DNA from: Diplocarpon mali
Taxonomy: Eukaryota; Ascomycota; Leotiomycetes; Helotiales; Drepanopezizaceae
Assembly: GCA_024741835.1 (NCBI GenBank)
Contig: JAENRP010000067.1
Span: forward strand, 30,790 to 94,789
Reading direction: 5' to 3'
Length of the DNA: 64,000 nucleotides
Made by a program: the position numbers and the translations under genes
Shown: positions 44,436 to 56,065 of the stretch, one piece after another
How the letters are laid out: every line of letters starts with the position of its first letter
Position numbering within the stretch: position 1 is the stretch's first letter
The notes under the pieces: generated by a model
Told to the model about the DNA's origin: nothing
Seen by the model: the letters and a program-made list of their open reading frames with translations, nothing else
Databases searched by the model: none

Positions 44436-47242
44436 ATTTGCGCTGGATCCAGCACAGGAGTGATAATCGCGGCTAGGATATCGATAGAGAATGATATCCA
44501 CGCGAAGAGTCTCTCTCTCGCGAGGTCAAGGGTTGTGAGATAATGGTGGAATAAGTAGCGGAAAGTCTTGCTTGCAGCCCAGAATGACCTCTCTCATCCA
44601 AATGCATGCGCTGCCGACGGTCTTGTATCATATGACTCAATGACTCGATGATTCAATGATTCAATAATCCGTGTCCTATCATGTCAGCACGTACTCGATT
44701 CCCAAAGCTGCAGAGAAAGGCAGTGCCGGCACATTGATGTTAAGAAGAAGAGGAGGAGGAGGAGCCAGACGAAGGGAGAGAAAAGCAGGAGGAGGGACGG
44801 GATGAGATCGGCGCGGTGCACGTTTGGTGTTTTGGGTTTTGGTGTTTTGGGGTTTGGGCTTTCGGGTGGCTTGTTTTCCGGACGGCGACCAGGAGCGAGA
44901 GAGTGGGGTTGCACGTGCGCTGCAGATCGGAGGGATTTTAAGCTTATCGGGATGTGGCGCCGGGATCCGAAGCAGGGCCGAGGCGTATTATTTAGGGCTC
45001 GCACCTTTTCCGCAGTCACGTGTAACGTATTTACCCCCGTTGCGCTAATTATGTTTTTGGTAATACCGCGATTAGGTAAGCCCCCTGAGTGCTGCGTTCT
45101 CGCTTCTGATGGCACTTGATACAGCCCACCCCCAGCTGGATATTACATGTTGACTTCGGCGGCAGCTTAAGCTGGGCTATATTCCCAAGGAGCTATTTGT
45201 CTAGGTGTTGTCTGGAGCTGAAGCTAGAGAGTAGATGAGCATCAAAGCCCAATGAGTGTGTAAACGAGGTAGAAGCCCCTTGAGGACGAGACCGGCGTCA
45301 TCCGCTTGAGAACTTGTTAATGTCAGCTACAGCTACGCCTCCTTGGAGGATACCCACGGGAGCTCCAGCCAGGTTCCACCGCTGCTCTACCGTTCGTACA
45401 TGTTGCTCTTCAGCTTAGGGGAGGGAGATTATTGTACTTTGTCGCACGCCCGACAGACACCACTTGCAAGTATTTCTGACCCTGCAAACGCGCTATCGCC
45501 CCGCTTGAGGAGTGCACGAATGTGGCGTTGGTTTGGCCGGTGACAAGGTAGCTTGATCTGTTTGTGGTGCGGGCGCTGATTCAGATCGGCTACCATCCAT
45601 CCGAAGAGATCAGACTGGCTACCTTGCCTATGCATCAAAGCTTCCTCGCTTCGAGCAGAGACGGGGCCGAAACCAAAACAACATGCTATCATCTTCCTTC
45701 CAGTCTTACCTGCGGAGCTTCTGTGTGATATTATCTCTGGTTGAGCGTACATGATGAGAATTGCATGCAGATTTATTTACTTACTTACATAGGTGCTTTA
45801 CAGACGTGGGCCCGGCCTCCCACGACCAAAAAACTTGATCCGTTCACGATTTTGGTTGGGCTCGTAGCTACCAAGTCGTTTTAGTACCCGATAGTAAAAT
45901 CATCGCAGATAATCAAGCCTTCAAATGTTTGAAGCTACGGCAGCTAAATGTAAGAATCAATCGACTTTTACTACATGTTTTCGGTTAACCCCAAGAACTG
46001 CCCATCCCGGCATAGTAGACAGTTCGGCTCCTGAGGCTCCCAGACGGCCGGGCCTCCAATTCTAGTCGGGACTGGGATGAAGTGCATAACAAATAGCAAG
46101 TGGATATCTACAAAACCAACCCAGCTAGCAGCTGCCAGCTAGCAGCTGGAAATGTAATCGTCACATATACCTCCTCACTACCAGTACTCGCGTAGCGCAG
46201 CCTAACGTAATCTGACCTACCCACCCTCTTGATTATCCTCGATATCCCTCATTCGTAGACCCAGAGAAGACAACCCAGAAAATATCAGGCACTGAGCTAC
46301 CAAAGCGATCGAAAGCGATCAACCGGCGATTCCCAGATCAAGTGCATATCTCCCAGCAAAGTAGGGGAAACCTCAGCTTTTGTCTCACTGGTCCCAATCT
46401 CATCTCCTCGAGGGGCGTGGAAAACACCGTTGGGAGAGCGGACGTGCCGGGGAGTCGTTGGCAATCATATGTTTTCGATTTAAGCGGGTTTCTTTTCCCA
46501 GCCTACGTACAACACTCACCAGACCTGCACTCGGTAAACCTCGCATGGAATACAAGGGGGTAGATTTCACGAAGCAGGATTGGCTTGACTCGTGGTTCTT
46601 CCACTACCATCACATCACAGGCGATGTTGATTGCCCCGAACTTCAACCCCTCTCCGTAACTTCAACCCAGACCTGTCTCTCCACTTCACATCCTCTCCAA
46701 TCGACCTCTTGAAATCCCCGATTGTGATGATTGGAGAAAGTCACTTGTAATGGGAGTCTAGCAAACGTACTCCGGTTCTGGAGCAAAAGGCAATCCAGAA
46801 ATGAATAAAAGGCTGGGAGAAAGGAAGCGCTATGGGGCGAGTATCCTGTATCCAGTCGATTCTGCAACAACACTCTTGTCACTCCAGGTATCCAAACAGG
46901 GCCAAGGAGTGCAACGGAGCACCAAGCCCACAGCATGTTGCGCCAAAGCCCCCCCTTCTCCCCCCCGTAACATATAACAGGCAACACGAGTTTTTAGATG
47001 ACTCGTGTGATCAAAAGGCATCAGATGCGCGACGTGTTGAAACAAGCCAATGTAGAAGATCCCAAGCACCATGGATCAGACGTATCCAGCCCCGGCTGCT
47101 CACTTGCTCAATGATTTCCAATCCACCCCGTCCAACGCCACGAAGATCATGCGCGTGCCCCGTTCTTTCCAACACCACACGCTGCACATGCACCAAGACA
47201 CAGCTACTTTTCTAGCATTGACTGTAACGAAATTCATGCTCG
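44436..47242. other. Intergenic, no gene seen
   Basis: The 2.8 kb separates the TMD0-like gene from the Doa4-like gene. It has G/T-rich simple stretches near 44820-44880 and no supported gene. Confidence 0.5.
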
Positions 47243-50200
47243 CTAATTAGGGGAGCCTCGCTTCTTTAAATAGATGATGTAGGATTGCGCGTTTTGCGTG
47301 TCCATGAAGGTGCAAGGAGTCACTTGTGTATCGTTAAATTTGTGCCACGAGCCGGCCGAGTTTTTATCGTGACTGAGTATATCCGGACTACGCGCTAGGG
47401 TTACGTAGTGTCCCGAGGAGAGGTTACCGCTGTGTTGCTGCACCGCGTAGACATCGTAGATGAAAGGGCCTCTGTGCTCGCTGTCTTTTTGGGCTTCCGG
47501 GGTTGAATCATCAGGGGCGAAGTAGGGCCGCATATCGAGTCCTACCTGTGGAAACGTGACTACCGTCTGGTTTTTGCTGGAAACGGTGCCAGTGGCATCG
47601 GTAAGGAAGCGACCAAGCGTTATCATCATGTAGTCGGGGAGGCGCGTCAAGTAAGTCGTGCTAGTCTTGTTGCGCCGTGGAAGCCCGGGACTCTTGCCAT
47701 TGATCAAGGGGAGCGGCTGCCAATTAGCTAGTCGCTTGCACTGCTCGCTGTCACACTCGATGTCTGTCAACGTTACGGAAGCTCCCGGGCCCCAAGCATC
47801 AGCGAGGAGACTCTGGAGGGTTGTGTTCCTCGAGCTCGTCAAGGGAAGGTTAACCTGCATATAAGTACTGAAATTCCTACTCTCGGTGCCGCATTCAGTG
47901 CACCGCATGACTCTGCAATCCTGCACCTTCAGGCGTTGAGTGAGCGCCGACGCCTGCCCCCTCATTAATATCGGCCAAGTGTATTGAGCGGCTGCTATGA
48001 GCGGTAGTCGAGCCTGCGCAGCTACTTCGTTCGGCTCGAGCACAGGATCTCTATCGGGACGGAGGTTTCGTTGAGGGTTTATCTCGTCGTCCAAGATACT
48101 CAAAAGCCAGAAGAGGAACTCGGAGGCATCGTGTTGGCGATCTACGCCGCCGTAGCAGTACCCCATTATGTTTGACGCAGAGGCCTCGGGAGACTTGAAG
48201 TGGACGGTGTTGATATATTTCTGTGCAAGATCAGCATACATTCTATTATATTGACGTTTATTCACCTACAGCCAGACTGGTCGGGCCTAAAAAGTCGTAT
48301 TGGCCACTCCACATGTGAGAGTACAAATTTGACATAAAACGAACCAAAAGCTGAGGCGGGTCGGATGTCTCTTCTGGGCGTCTCGGGGCCGGACATGAGT
48401 CCGGGGAAAAGTTCCTTATCAAATTCCGAATGAAGGGAGTTGCGCTCAGTGCTTGGATGCTGGAATTCATATAACAGAGGTATTTGGGATTTCTCAAGCC
48501 AGTTAGGCCCGGCGGCACTAGAACAGTGCTGATTGTCGAGGCCCCGGACGCAAAAGTCGTAACTGTACGGTTATCGGAGATGCCGCTAGATCTTTGCCTG
48601 GGCAATGCGGGAGCCGGTCTTGTAGGGAGCTGTGGTATGCTGCTTTCAAACTGATTCGTAGTCGTTTGAACAGACGGGGCGGCAGGATTTGGCGACACCA
48701 TTGACTCCTGAACCACAGGCATTTCAGGATACTTGTTCAAGAAGCCCTCTACAGTTTTGGCATAGATGAACTCGCTGAGATCATATTGGTCTTCTGAGCC
48801 CGGGCTGCTAGGAGGAGCCTCACGTTTCAGGGCCAGATCCCATTTTGTCTCCTCGTCCCTCGACAACAGACGGGATGAGCGTGTATTCATGTGCCCTAAC
48901 CGTCGTAAATATTTTTCGGGAAGGTTGAGCCTGCCTACTGAACTCGAGGAACTGGAGTGTTCCATAGAGACTGGCTTGTTTGATGAAGAGGCCAGAGAAT
49001 TAGGTCCCAGGAGGTCGACCCATGCATCTAAGCCCCCAGCCAGCAGCAGTGGACGTCGTTTCACTTGCTTTTCATAGCCGTAGTCAAACACAGCGGCAGA
49101 GAAGTCACGTAGTGTACTGTTCGTGTCTCTTCCAGTCGACGAAGAAGTACCTATGGCCTTCGAGCTTTGATCGTAATACACGATCAAGTCAAAATCGGCT
49201 CTCCGCTCGTAGAGAGCCTGGTCAGAGTCAGAAGCAATCACCATGCTATCTCCAAGTTGCTCGCCAGATATTCCAAGCCGGAGTGTGATCGGTTCCACAC
49301 ATATTACAGACTGGGACATGATATGGCCACTGTCGAATTCGCCACGACTCCTCAGGTCCACGATCAGGACTGAGACTGATTGTGATAGGTGTTTCATGAG
49401 CTCTTCCGCGGTAATAGTGGAGGCGTCTGGAAAGTTGGTGGCTAGGCTTTCTGGAGAGCTACGAAAATGGTCGTTATCTGTTATGGTACGAGGGGTGGAA
49501 AAGTAATCCTTTCTACTCTCGTTAAGATCAGGAGTTGGTCCAACTGTAGACACTGGAGGAGCCGATATCTTTCTTCCATGAGATAAATAAGACGACGAGC
49601 GAGCTATACTTGAAGGGAGGTTTATTGTAGTCGCATTTTCAATGGCTGGGCTGTATATGGCGTCTGGTGCCCGCGGCATTGCAGGAATTGCCGTATCCAA
49701 GGGCAGACTCGTGTGGCGTGGGGTTGTTCGTGGGGCTGTTTTTGGGACCGATGGCATTTCACGCGGTCCTGGGCTGCGGCTTGTGCTAGAGCGCCTGGAG
49801 TGTGTTTCTTGCGCCACTGGAGATGTATGAAAGCTAGCGGGAACAACGATGGGTTGGGTATTGATCCTCGGGTCTTGTTGAACAGAGTTGGCCCTCTCCG
49901 GACTTCGTAATCGTGCAAAACGGGAGGCCAAGTCACTCACGTTGCCGCCAGAATATATAACCTTGCCGTGAAGAGCATCCGGCTTCGGTTGGACTGGAGG
50001 GGCTTTCTTGCGAGTAGCCGTCCCGTTCGTGAGGGTGCCATCAACGGGTCCTTCAGGAACTGGTACGGGGACTGGTGGCTGTGTCCGAACATGACCATTA
50101 CTGACAGCGGAGTTAGTTTCCGGTGTGGAGAGAGATCTTTTCGGTTTCACCCCGCTTCTGGCGTTATTCTCCTTGATAACCTCCTTCACATCTGCAAACT

Positions 50201-50606
50201 TCGTATGCTGGCCGTTGATCCTCTTGTTCAAGCCTACATGTAGCCGGTGCAAATCGCCTCGATCTGCCTGGATAGCAGGGTAATCCTTGTGGCGGGGTAC
50301 GTATTCAACTGCAATGGTTGTCGCCTTGATATATTCTTGTAGAGCCAAATCTGGCCGGCGAAAGTCGAGGTGCGTATCTGCCTGCTTTGCTAAAGTCTCG
50401 CCCTCCTGTAGCAGCCTTCTTATTGGCCAATGTATCATATCGGCGTCGTGATCAACTGCTACCAGGTCATCCAGATGCGAAAACACGCGATTCCCTCCCT
50501 TCGAGCCATCTGTCCCATTCATGTTCATGCCGTTCGCTGTATTGACATTTCCACCGGGTGAAAGAGCCTGTATATGTGAAGGCCCGCCCGTCGCCGTTGG
50601 ACTCAT
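47243..50606 (-). CDS. Doa4-type ubiquitin carboxyl-terminal hydrolase (USP with rhodanese domain)
   Basis: Two exons (50606-48270, 48220-47243) give 1104 residues. The N-terminal helical domain (WPIRRLLQEGETLAKQADTH to HVGLNKRI) is of the MIT/USP8 type. A long disordered Pro/Ser region follows. Residues about 385-515 form a rhodanese-like domain (ITAEELMKHL, VLIVDLRSRGEFDSGHI) without a catalytic loop Cys, as usual in this family. The USP domain starts at GLRNPKYLCYMNSSIQAL with Cys711, continues with GYCYGGVDRQHDASEFLFWL and a zinc ribbon with CTECG, and ends with the His box SSGHYV and WHKFNDTQV. Doa4-family enzymes strip ubiquitin from cargo at multivesicular bodies. The Cys box departs from the usual NLGNTCYMN: the oxyanion Asn position is Tyr. 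The intron has GTAGGT/CAG ends. Confidence 0.88.
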
Positions 50607-51575
50607 CTCGTGAACTAACAAGCCCTGCTAGAGCATTTCGAAGTACCAATGATGATCGTAGTCGTCGTCGGGTGGTGGTCCTGTCGAAAGGCAGGATCGC
50701 AGTGGCCACAAATCTAGGGCTTGCACTCGGTACTATGTCTCGAAGATCGGAGAAGCTGTCAGCGATCAAAGCAGAGCTTTTCGCGCAATCAAAAACGAGC
50801 GCGCCGTGGAATAGAGGGCTGATGGTCTCTCCGGGGCCAAAGGGCTATCATGTGGAGTGTAGTTCTTTGTGTCTCGAAGCCGCGATTCGAGTCTCGAGTC
50901 AAGGAATGAACGCAATGGCAAGTCTGAAAAGGAGAGAACAGACAGCAGAGGGTGAGAGTTGTTATTGTAAATTTTTGGCTCTGTTAATTCCTGGGCGCCA
51001 CTTACATTCTTCTCAAGAATCCTCATGCCCAAGCCATAGCCTTGTCCCGGTCGTCATTCAAGCCCGAGGTGCGGCTAGTAAGCACCCCCCGCAAGGGTGT
51101 GGCTATATCATCATGCCAAAGTATCTAAAAATATCTAGGTTTCTTCTGGCATATGAAGAGGTGTACCTAGCGAGATAAAACGTTTGAGTGAGGACATTGG
51201 GAGATCAACTTAGATGCTACTTGCACGGAGTTGACTCTAGCCTAAACTTAAGGGTTCTCACGTTCTTTTGGCAGCAGTCCTACCTTACCACCTGTATTAG
51301 ATAGTAGCTAACTTAGTTATTTGGTTCATTTTTTATATCTACCCGCTGGTAGTGCTATGTTCGCGCGGGTGTGGCTCTAGCGTCTCTGATAAATCCCCGC
51401 CCCCACTGACGGCTACCTACGCAACTTCAAACCAGGTGCGCACCTGGCTCGCCCGACATCACCTGCTTCCCAACCCACGACAGTTATTACCACGTCAAAA
51501 TTAAACGAAAGGACATCGATTCTCGCCTGAAATTACATTCCGATCTCAGTACGCCTCGGTGATTCGTGTCGAACC
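50607..51575. promoter_or_regulatory. Divergent promoter region, DOA4-like / VPS27
   Basis: The 969 bp lies between two head-to-head genes of the same endosomal pathway. A plus-strand frame running through it has no domain and overlaps the minus-strand 5' end, so I leave it out. Confidence 0.5.
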
Positions 51576-53994
51576 ATGATGGCTGGGTGGTTCGCATCCA
51601 CCTCCCAGCTCGATGAGCAAATCGACAAGGCTACTTCGAGCTCGCTGTAAGCTCCTACAGAGGGCGTATGGCGGAGAATGGGCTGACACGACGCAGCGAA
51701 GATATTGCCCTAAATCTCGAGATATCAGACATCATACGGTCAAAGACAGTTGGGTCGAAAGAGGCAATGCGGTCCCTGAAGAAGCGCATAGGCAACAAGA
51801 ACCCAAACTTCCAACTCAGCGCCCTTAATGTTGGTACCACTCTCCGGAGGCTGTTCGAATATATGCTGACCGGGACCCTACAGCTTACAGATACCTGCGT
51901 TAAGAATGGGGGGTCACATTTTCTGGTCGAAATCGCATCGAGGGAGTTCATGGACAACCTGGTTTCCCTGCTCAAGGCGTACGGCGGGGCTGCTGTCAAT
52001 GAAGAAGTGAAGGCGAAAATATTGGAGTTGATACAGACATGGGCCACAGCTACAGAGGGGCAGCATGAACTATTCTATATCGGGGAAACATACAAGGACT
52101 TGCAGCGAGACGGGTTCCAGTTCCCACCGAAGGTTGACGTAGCAAAAAGCATGCTTTTAAGCAATGCAGTAAGTCATTATGCCGTGGTTGATTTGGTCCA
52201 AACTGACGCGAGGAAAGCCTCCCGAATGGACCGATTCCGATGTCTGCATGAGATGCCGCACAGCCTTCAGCTTCACAAACCGGAAGCACCATTGCCGGAA
52301 CTGCGGAAATGTTTTCGACCAGCAGTGCTCAGCAAAAGTTCTTCCACTGCCGCACTTGGGTATTGTGCAGGCAGTCAGGGTGGATGATGGATGTTATATC
52401 AAGTTGACGGATAAGTCATCGAAAGGCGGTGGCTCTTTTGCGAGCGACCGCTCTCGATCCCCTCTGAAGCAACACCGACCGAACAGCTCGATGCAACCTC
52501 GAAGCGCGCGGGTAGAAAGTTCATTTGACGAGGACATACAAAAGGCACTTGCTATGAGTTTAGAGGAGGTGACTGGGCACACAGGAGCGGGATATGTTCC
52601 CCAGGCTAAGGTCCAGCCGACACCTGCCCCTGCGATTACCAACGGCACTTCCAAGAGCGCAGCCAAGAAGCCGGTGGAGGAAGAAGACGATGATCTGAAG
52701 GCAGCTATTGCTGCATCTATCGCAGATATGGAGGAACAGAAGAAACAGCATTCTGCGTCGATGAAAGAGCAGGCCTCAAGCTCTAGCCCCGTCCCTCAGG
52801 GATCGACGGCATTACCCAAGAACGACTACGAGCTAACGCCGGTCGAAGCCGAGAACATTAACCTGTTTTCTACCCTGGTAGATCGTTTACAAACTCAGCC
52901 CCCTGGAACTATACTTCGGGAGCCACAAATCCAAGAACTTTACGAGGGCATCAACAAGCTCCGGCCAAAGCTTGCCCGAACGTATGGTGAGACGATGAGC
53001 AAGCACGGTACGTTAATATTGGTCTTTTCTTGTCACCGTGCTCACAGTTTTAGATACCCTACTTGACCTGCATGCAAAATTATCGACGGTAGTGAGATAC
53101 TACGACCGTATGCTTGAGGAGCGCCTGTCACATACCTACGGCCAACATAGCATCAGTGGATACAATCTTCCTTCGCAGCGGCCCGATTCTAACATATATC
53201 CATCAATTGCGTCACACCTACCCAATCCACCAGGTGCCGCAGAGAATTACTATTCTGGAACTGCTCCCCCTGATCCATACGCTCGTCCGCAGTCGACATT
53301 TTCATATGGTCACGCTCAACAGCAATATTCACAGTACAGCAATCGGGCCTCGGTTGCAGGGCATCCCGGAGAGCAGCGGCGGGACAGCTACAGCCAACAC
53401 TCTCAGCAACAAGTTGTCCAGCCTCAAGGAAGAGGGAGTTGGCAATCCTCTGAACCATCTGCCTCATTTGCACCTCAGCAGCCTCCCAATCACCCCGAAA
53501 CAGGTCCACAGCAGCAGCCTAACTTGCAAGCTTCGCAGCAGGGCTCACAACCTCCAATGAATTATGGGCCATCAGAGCCCCTGCTTTCATCTGCCGCTGA
53601 CCCAAATGCTTCGTTCTACTTCAACACACCAGTTCAGGTGCCTCCACCACAGCAAACACCTCAGCAACACTCCCAATCCCAGCAGTCGCCCCCGCAGTCC
53701 CAGCCTACCGCTGAGCCCGTTTCACCTAGCCAATTATCAAGACCACCCCAAAAACCACAAGAGCAATACGCTCCGCCGCCGCAACAACAACAACAACAAG
53801 CGGCCCCACCCCAGCNCCCCCCTCCCCCCCAACAGCAACAGGCCCCATACTGGCAGCCGCAACAGGCTCCAGCTCAGCAACAGTCGTGGCAACCACCGGG
53901 ACAGGCGTACGGCGGATATACGCAGGATTCATTCCCTTCCGCGCCTCACCATGCGCCACAGCCCAAGGTCGAGGAAGCCTTGATTGAGCTATAG
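51576..53994 (+). CDS. VPS27: ESCRT-0 subunit Vps27 (VHS-FYVE-UIM)
   Basis: Five exons (51576-51646, 51697-51829, 51884-52168, 52218-53007, 53054-53994) encode 739 residues. Vps27 recruits ubiquitinated cargo to endosomes. The VHS domain covers [16 protein letters not shown] to [19 protein letters not shown] and FMDNLVSLL. The FYVE finger begins [14 protein letters not shown] and has [17 protein letters not shown] for PI3P binding. Two ubiquitin-interacting motifs follow, [14 protein letters not shown] and [14 protein letters not shown]. The C-terminus after about residue 500 is Gln/Pro-rich. The 54-nt segment 51830-51883 is stop-free and a multiple of three, but removing it restores the conserved VHS sequence. 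Its GTTGGT donor is weak. One ambiguous base (n) is at 53816 in the Pro/Gln tract. Confidence 0.92.
53816..53816. other. Ambiguous base (n) inside VPS27
   Basis: It lies between a CAA/CAG-rich run and a C-rich run that encodes Gln/Pro. The frame continues on both sides. It marks an assembly or read uncertainty. Confidence 0.95.
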
Positions 53995-56065
53995 TGGAAC
54001 TTTTAGGTAGCATGGTAGCGATGGCGTTGTACAGATTGTACTTTGAGGTTTGGCGCGGCATTTTTCAGGTGTAGAGAATGACCTGGTAGATAGTGGAGCG
54101 GCGGGATCTCTGTGATTTGTACTTAAGAATGTGTATTGCATCCTGCAGCCTCCCATTTAAACATCACGAGTATTTTCCTTGCGGGGGAAAATGCTTCCAT
54201 CAAACTCGACCGATTTTGTCGGTGCTGGTCACACATGATGGTTGTGATAGCGAAAGGGTGTCATGACATTTCAGGATCCATTTCTCTCAGTATATGTCTA
54301 TCGGGTAGTGCTGTTTAGCGAGTTTTGCTTTTTCAGGGGTTTAAACACCATGATGGATGACTGACGTGTGTAATCTATGGAGATGAACATTAGCGCTACC
54401 CGTACCTGATGCTCGACTGGTAAACCATTTGTGATCGAGTGAAAGAACGTGGAAGATGAAGGATCTTGGGTGTGAATCCAGTCTGGCCTTGACAATCGAG
54501 TGAGCATAAATGCCCTCGCAATCATCTGTCCCAGGACCTTCTGGACGGGACTCCATTGCTTGACGGGTATGCTGATTTGACGAAGTGAGTGGAGGATATC
54601 CAGTGGTACACTATCTCTCACCACACATATACAATCCCTTGTAGTACATCGGATACATGATGTAGACGTTTTGTCAAACACTCACGTTCCTGGAGCCGGC
54701 AATCATTTTGGGAGACGCTGCTCCGACACGGTGCTGTGAGCACAAGCTGCTACGGGGTTTATGTATTGGGATGCACCGTTCGCCGCATAGCCCTTTGTTG
54801 CAAAATGGCGAGCTGTCAGGCTGTCTACTCAGCATTCCAGCAGTTCAGCTATCCGTCTCATCACTGGGTGACAAACCACAGTCTCTGGAGTGATACAACC
54901 CATGTTATAGCTGGCCTTTAGGAGTACAAGAAAAGAGTTGTCATATCGTATCGCCCCAAGCCAAGGGATACGCTACGTAGGTAGAATTAAAGATGAAGAG
55001 AAGAGATCCCTGGTAAAGCTCTCTAGAGAATACATACAAAAGGCTCCTGCCGGGTGGCACGTGATGCGGCCGCATATAGTCAGCTGATTGTATCACGTGA
55101 CCTATATATGAAGGTTGTAACGACCCATAATAAGTATATCCAATGCCAATCCCCGTCAATCCAGACGGCGGATGTCCAACAACCATGCAGAGTAATTACA
55201 ATAATCTGATAGCGAAGTTCACACAACTCCACGTGTATTCCTACTATAACATTGGAGAGTCCGGAGGAGGGCAAAGAGGATTCTATTGATCCAGGCTCAC
55301 AGCGGTGTCCTTTGTCCTTTAGGTTCGAAATCAGTAAACGGCATGAAAAATGTCCCAAGAGACTGTTGATTGAACTGCTAACTACTAGCAATTCTGAACA
55401 AGATAGATATTACCGTAGAGATGTATGCTCCGATTTGCGTTGGAGAGTGACTCCAGGTCAAATGGTGCAAGTAGGGAACTTTCATTTAACCACGACGTAT
55501 CAGAGTTGGATATGTGTAAAGCATAGACGACTCTATCACACAAGAACTCTGTGGGTAGGTCATTACCTGGATGAGACCTTGCGCCGAGAGGCGTGGGACA
55601 ATCACGTCCGATCATGGTCCAGAAGTGCCGGATTGACAGTAGTATAGTAAGTTATAAGCTTATTAGAAGAGGTAAAACTGTCAAGGGCAGAAAAAGGCGG
55701 TCACGTACCTCTGATCCCAGCACCTCTGTCATACTGTATACAGGGTCGCCGGCAAGGATATCACCACTGCGGACGTGAGTGACTCCTCTAGTGACTTGGT
55801 CAGCGCCTGGTGGAACGCAAGGCCCCAGCTTGCATTCCTGTCTTGCACGAGTTTGTGCTTGTTGTGATACGCGTGTAGTCGTCGGGGCATGATTGGAGCC
55901 TAGTCAGGTTCATTTGGCGAGAAATCAGTCAACCCCGCCAACGATTCCTCGCCCAAACCTCAAGGTTCCACGACCAGCTCCCTCGGCCGACCAGAGCAGT
56001 CTCCGCTTCTCACACAACTCACCCGCGCCTCGTGCCAGCTCCGGGAATCTCACAGATCGGCCGGC
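53995..56065. other. Intergenic, no gene seen
   Basis: The 2.1 kb lies between VPS27 and HBS1. Frames are short and without domains. Confidence 0.55.

Noticed and set aside
50558..51178. 206-residue plus-strand frame in the DOA4/VPS27 promoter region
   Set aside because: It overlaps the minus-strand start of the protease, has no domain, and its codon pattern is not gene-like.
55252..55647. 131-residue plus-strand frame upstream of HBS1
   Set aside because: No recognisable domain, no splice context, and the charge pattern looks random.
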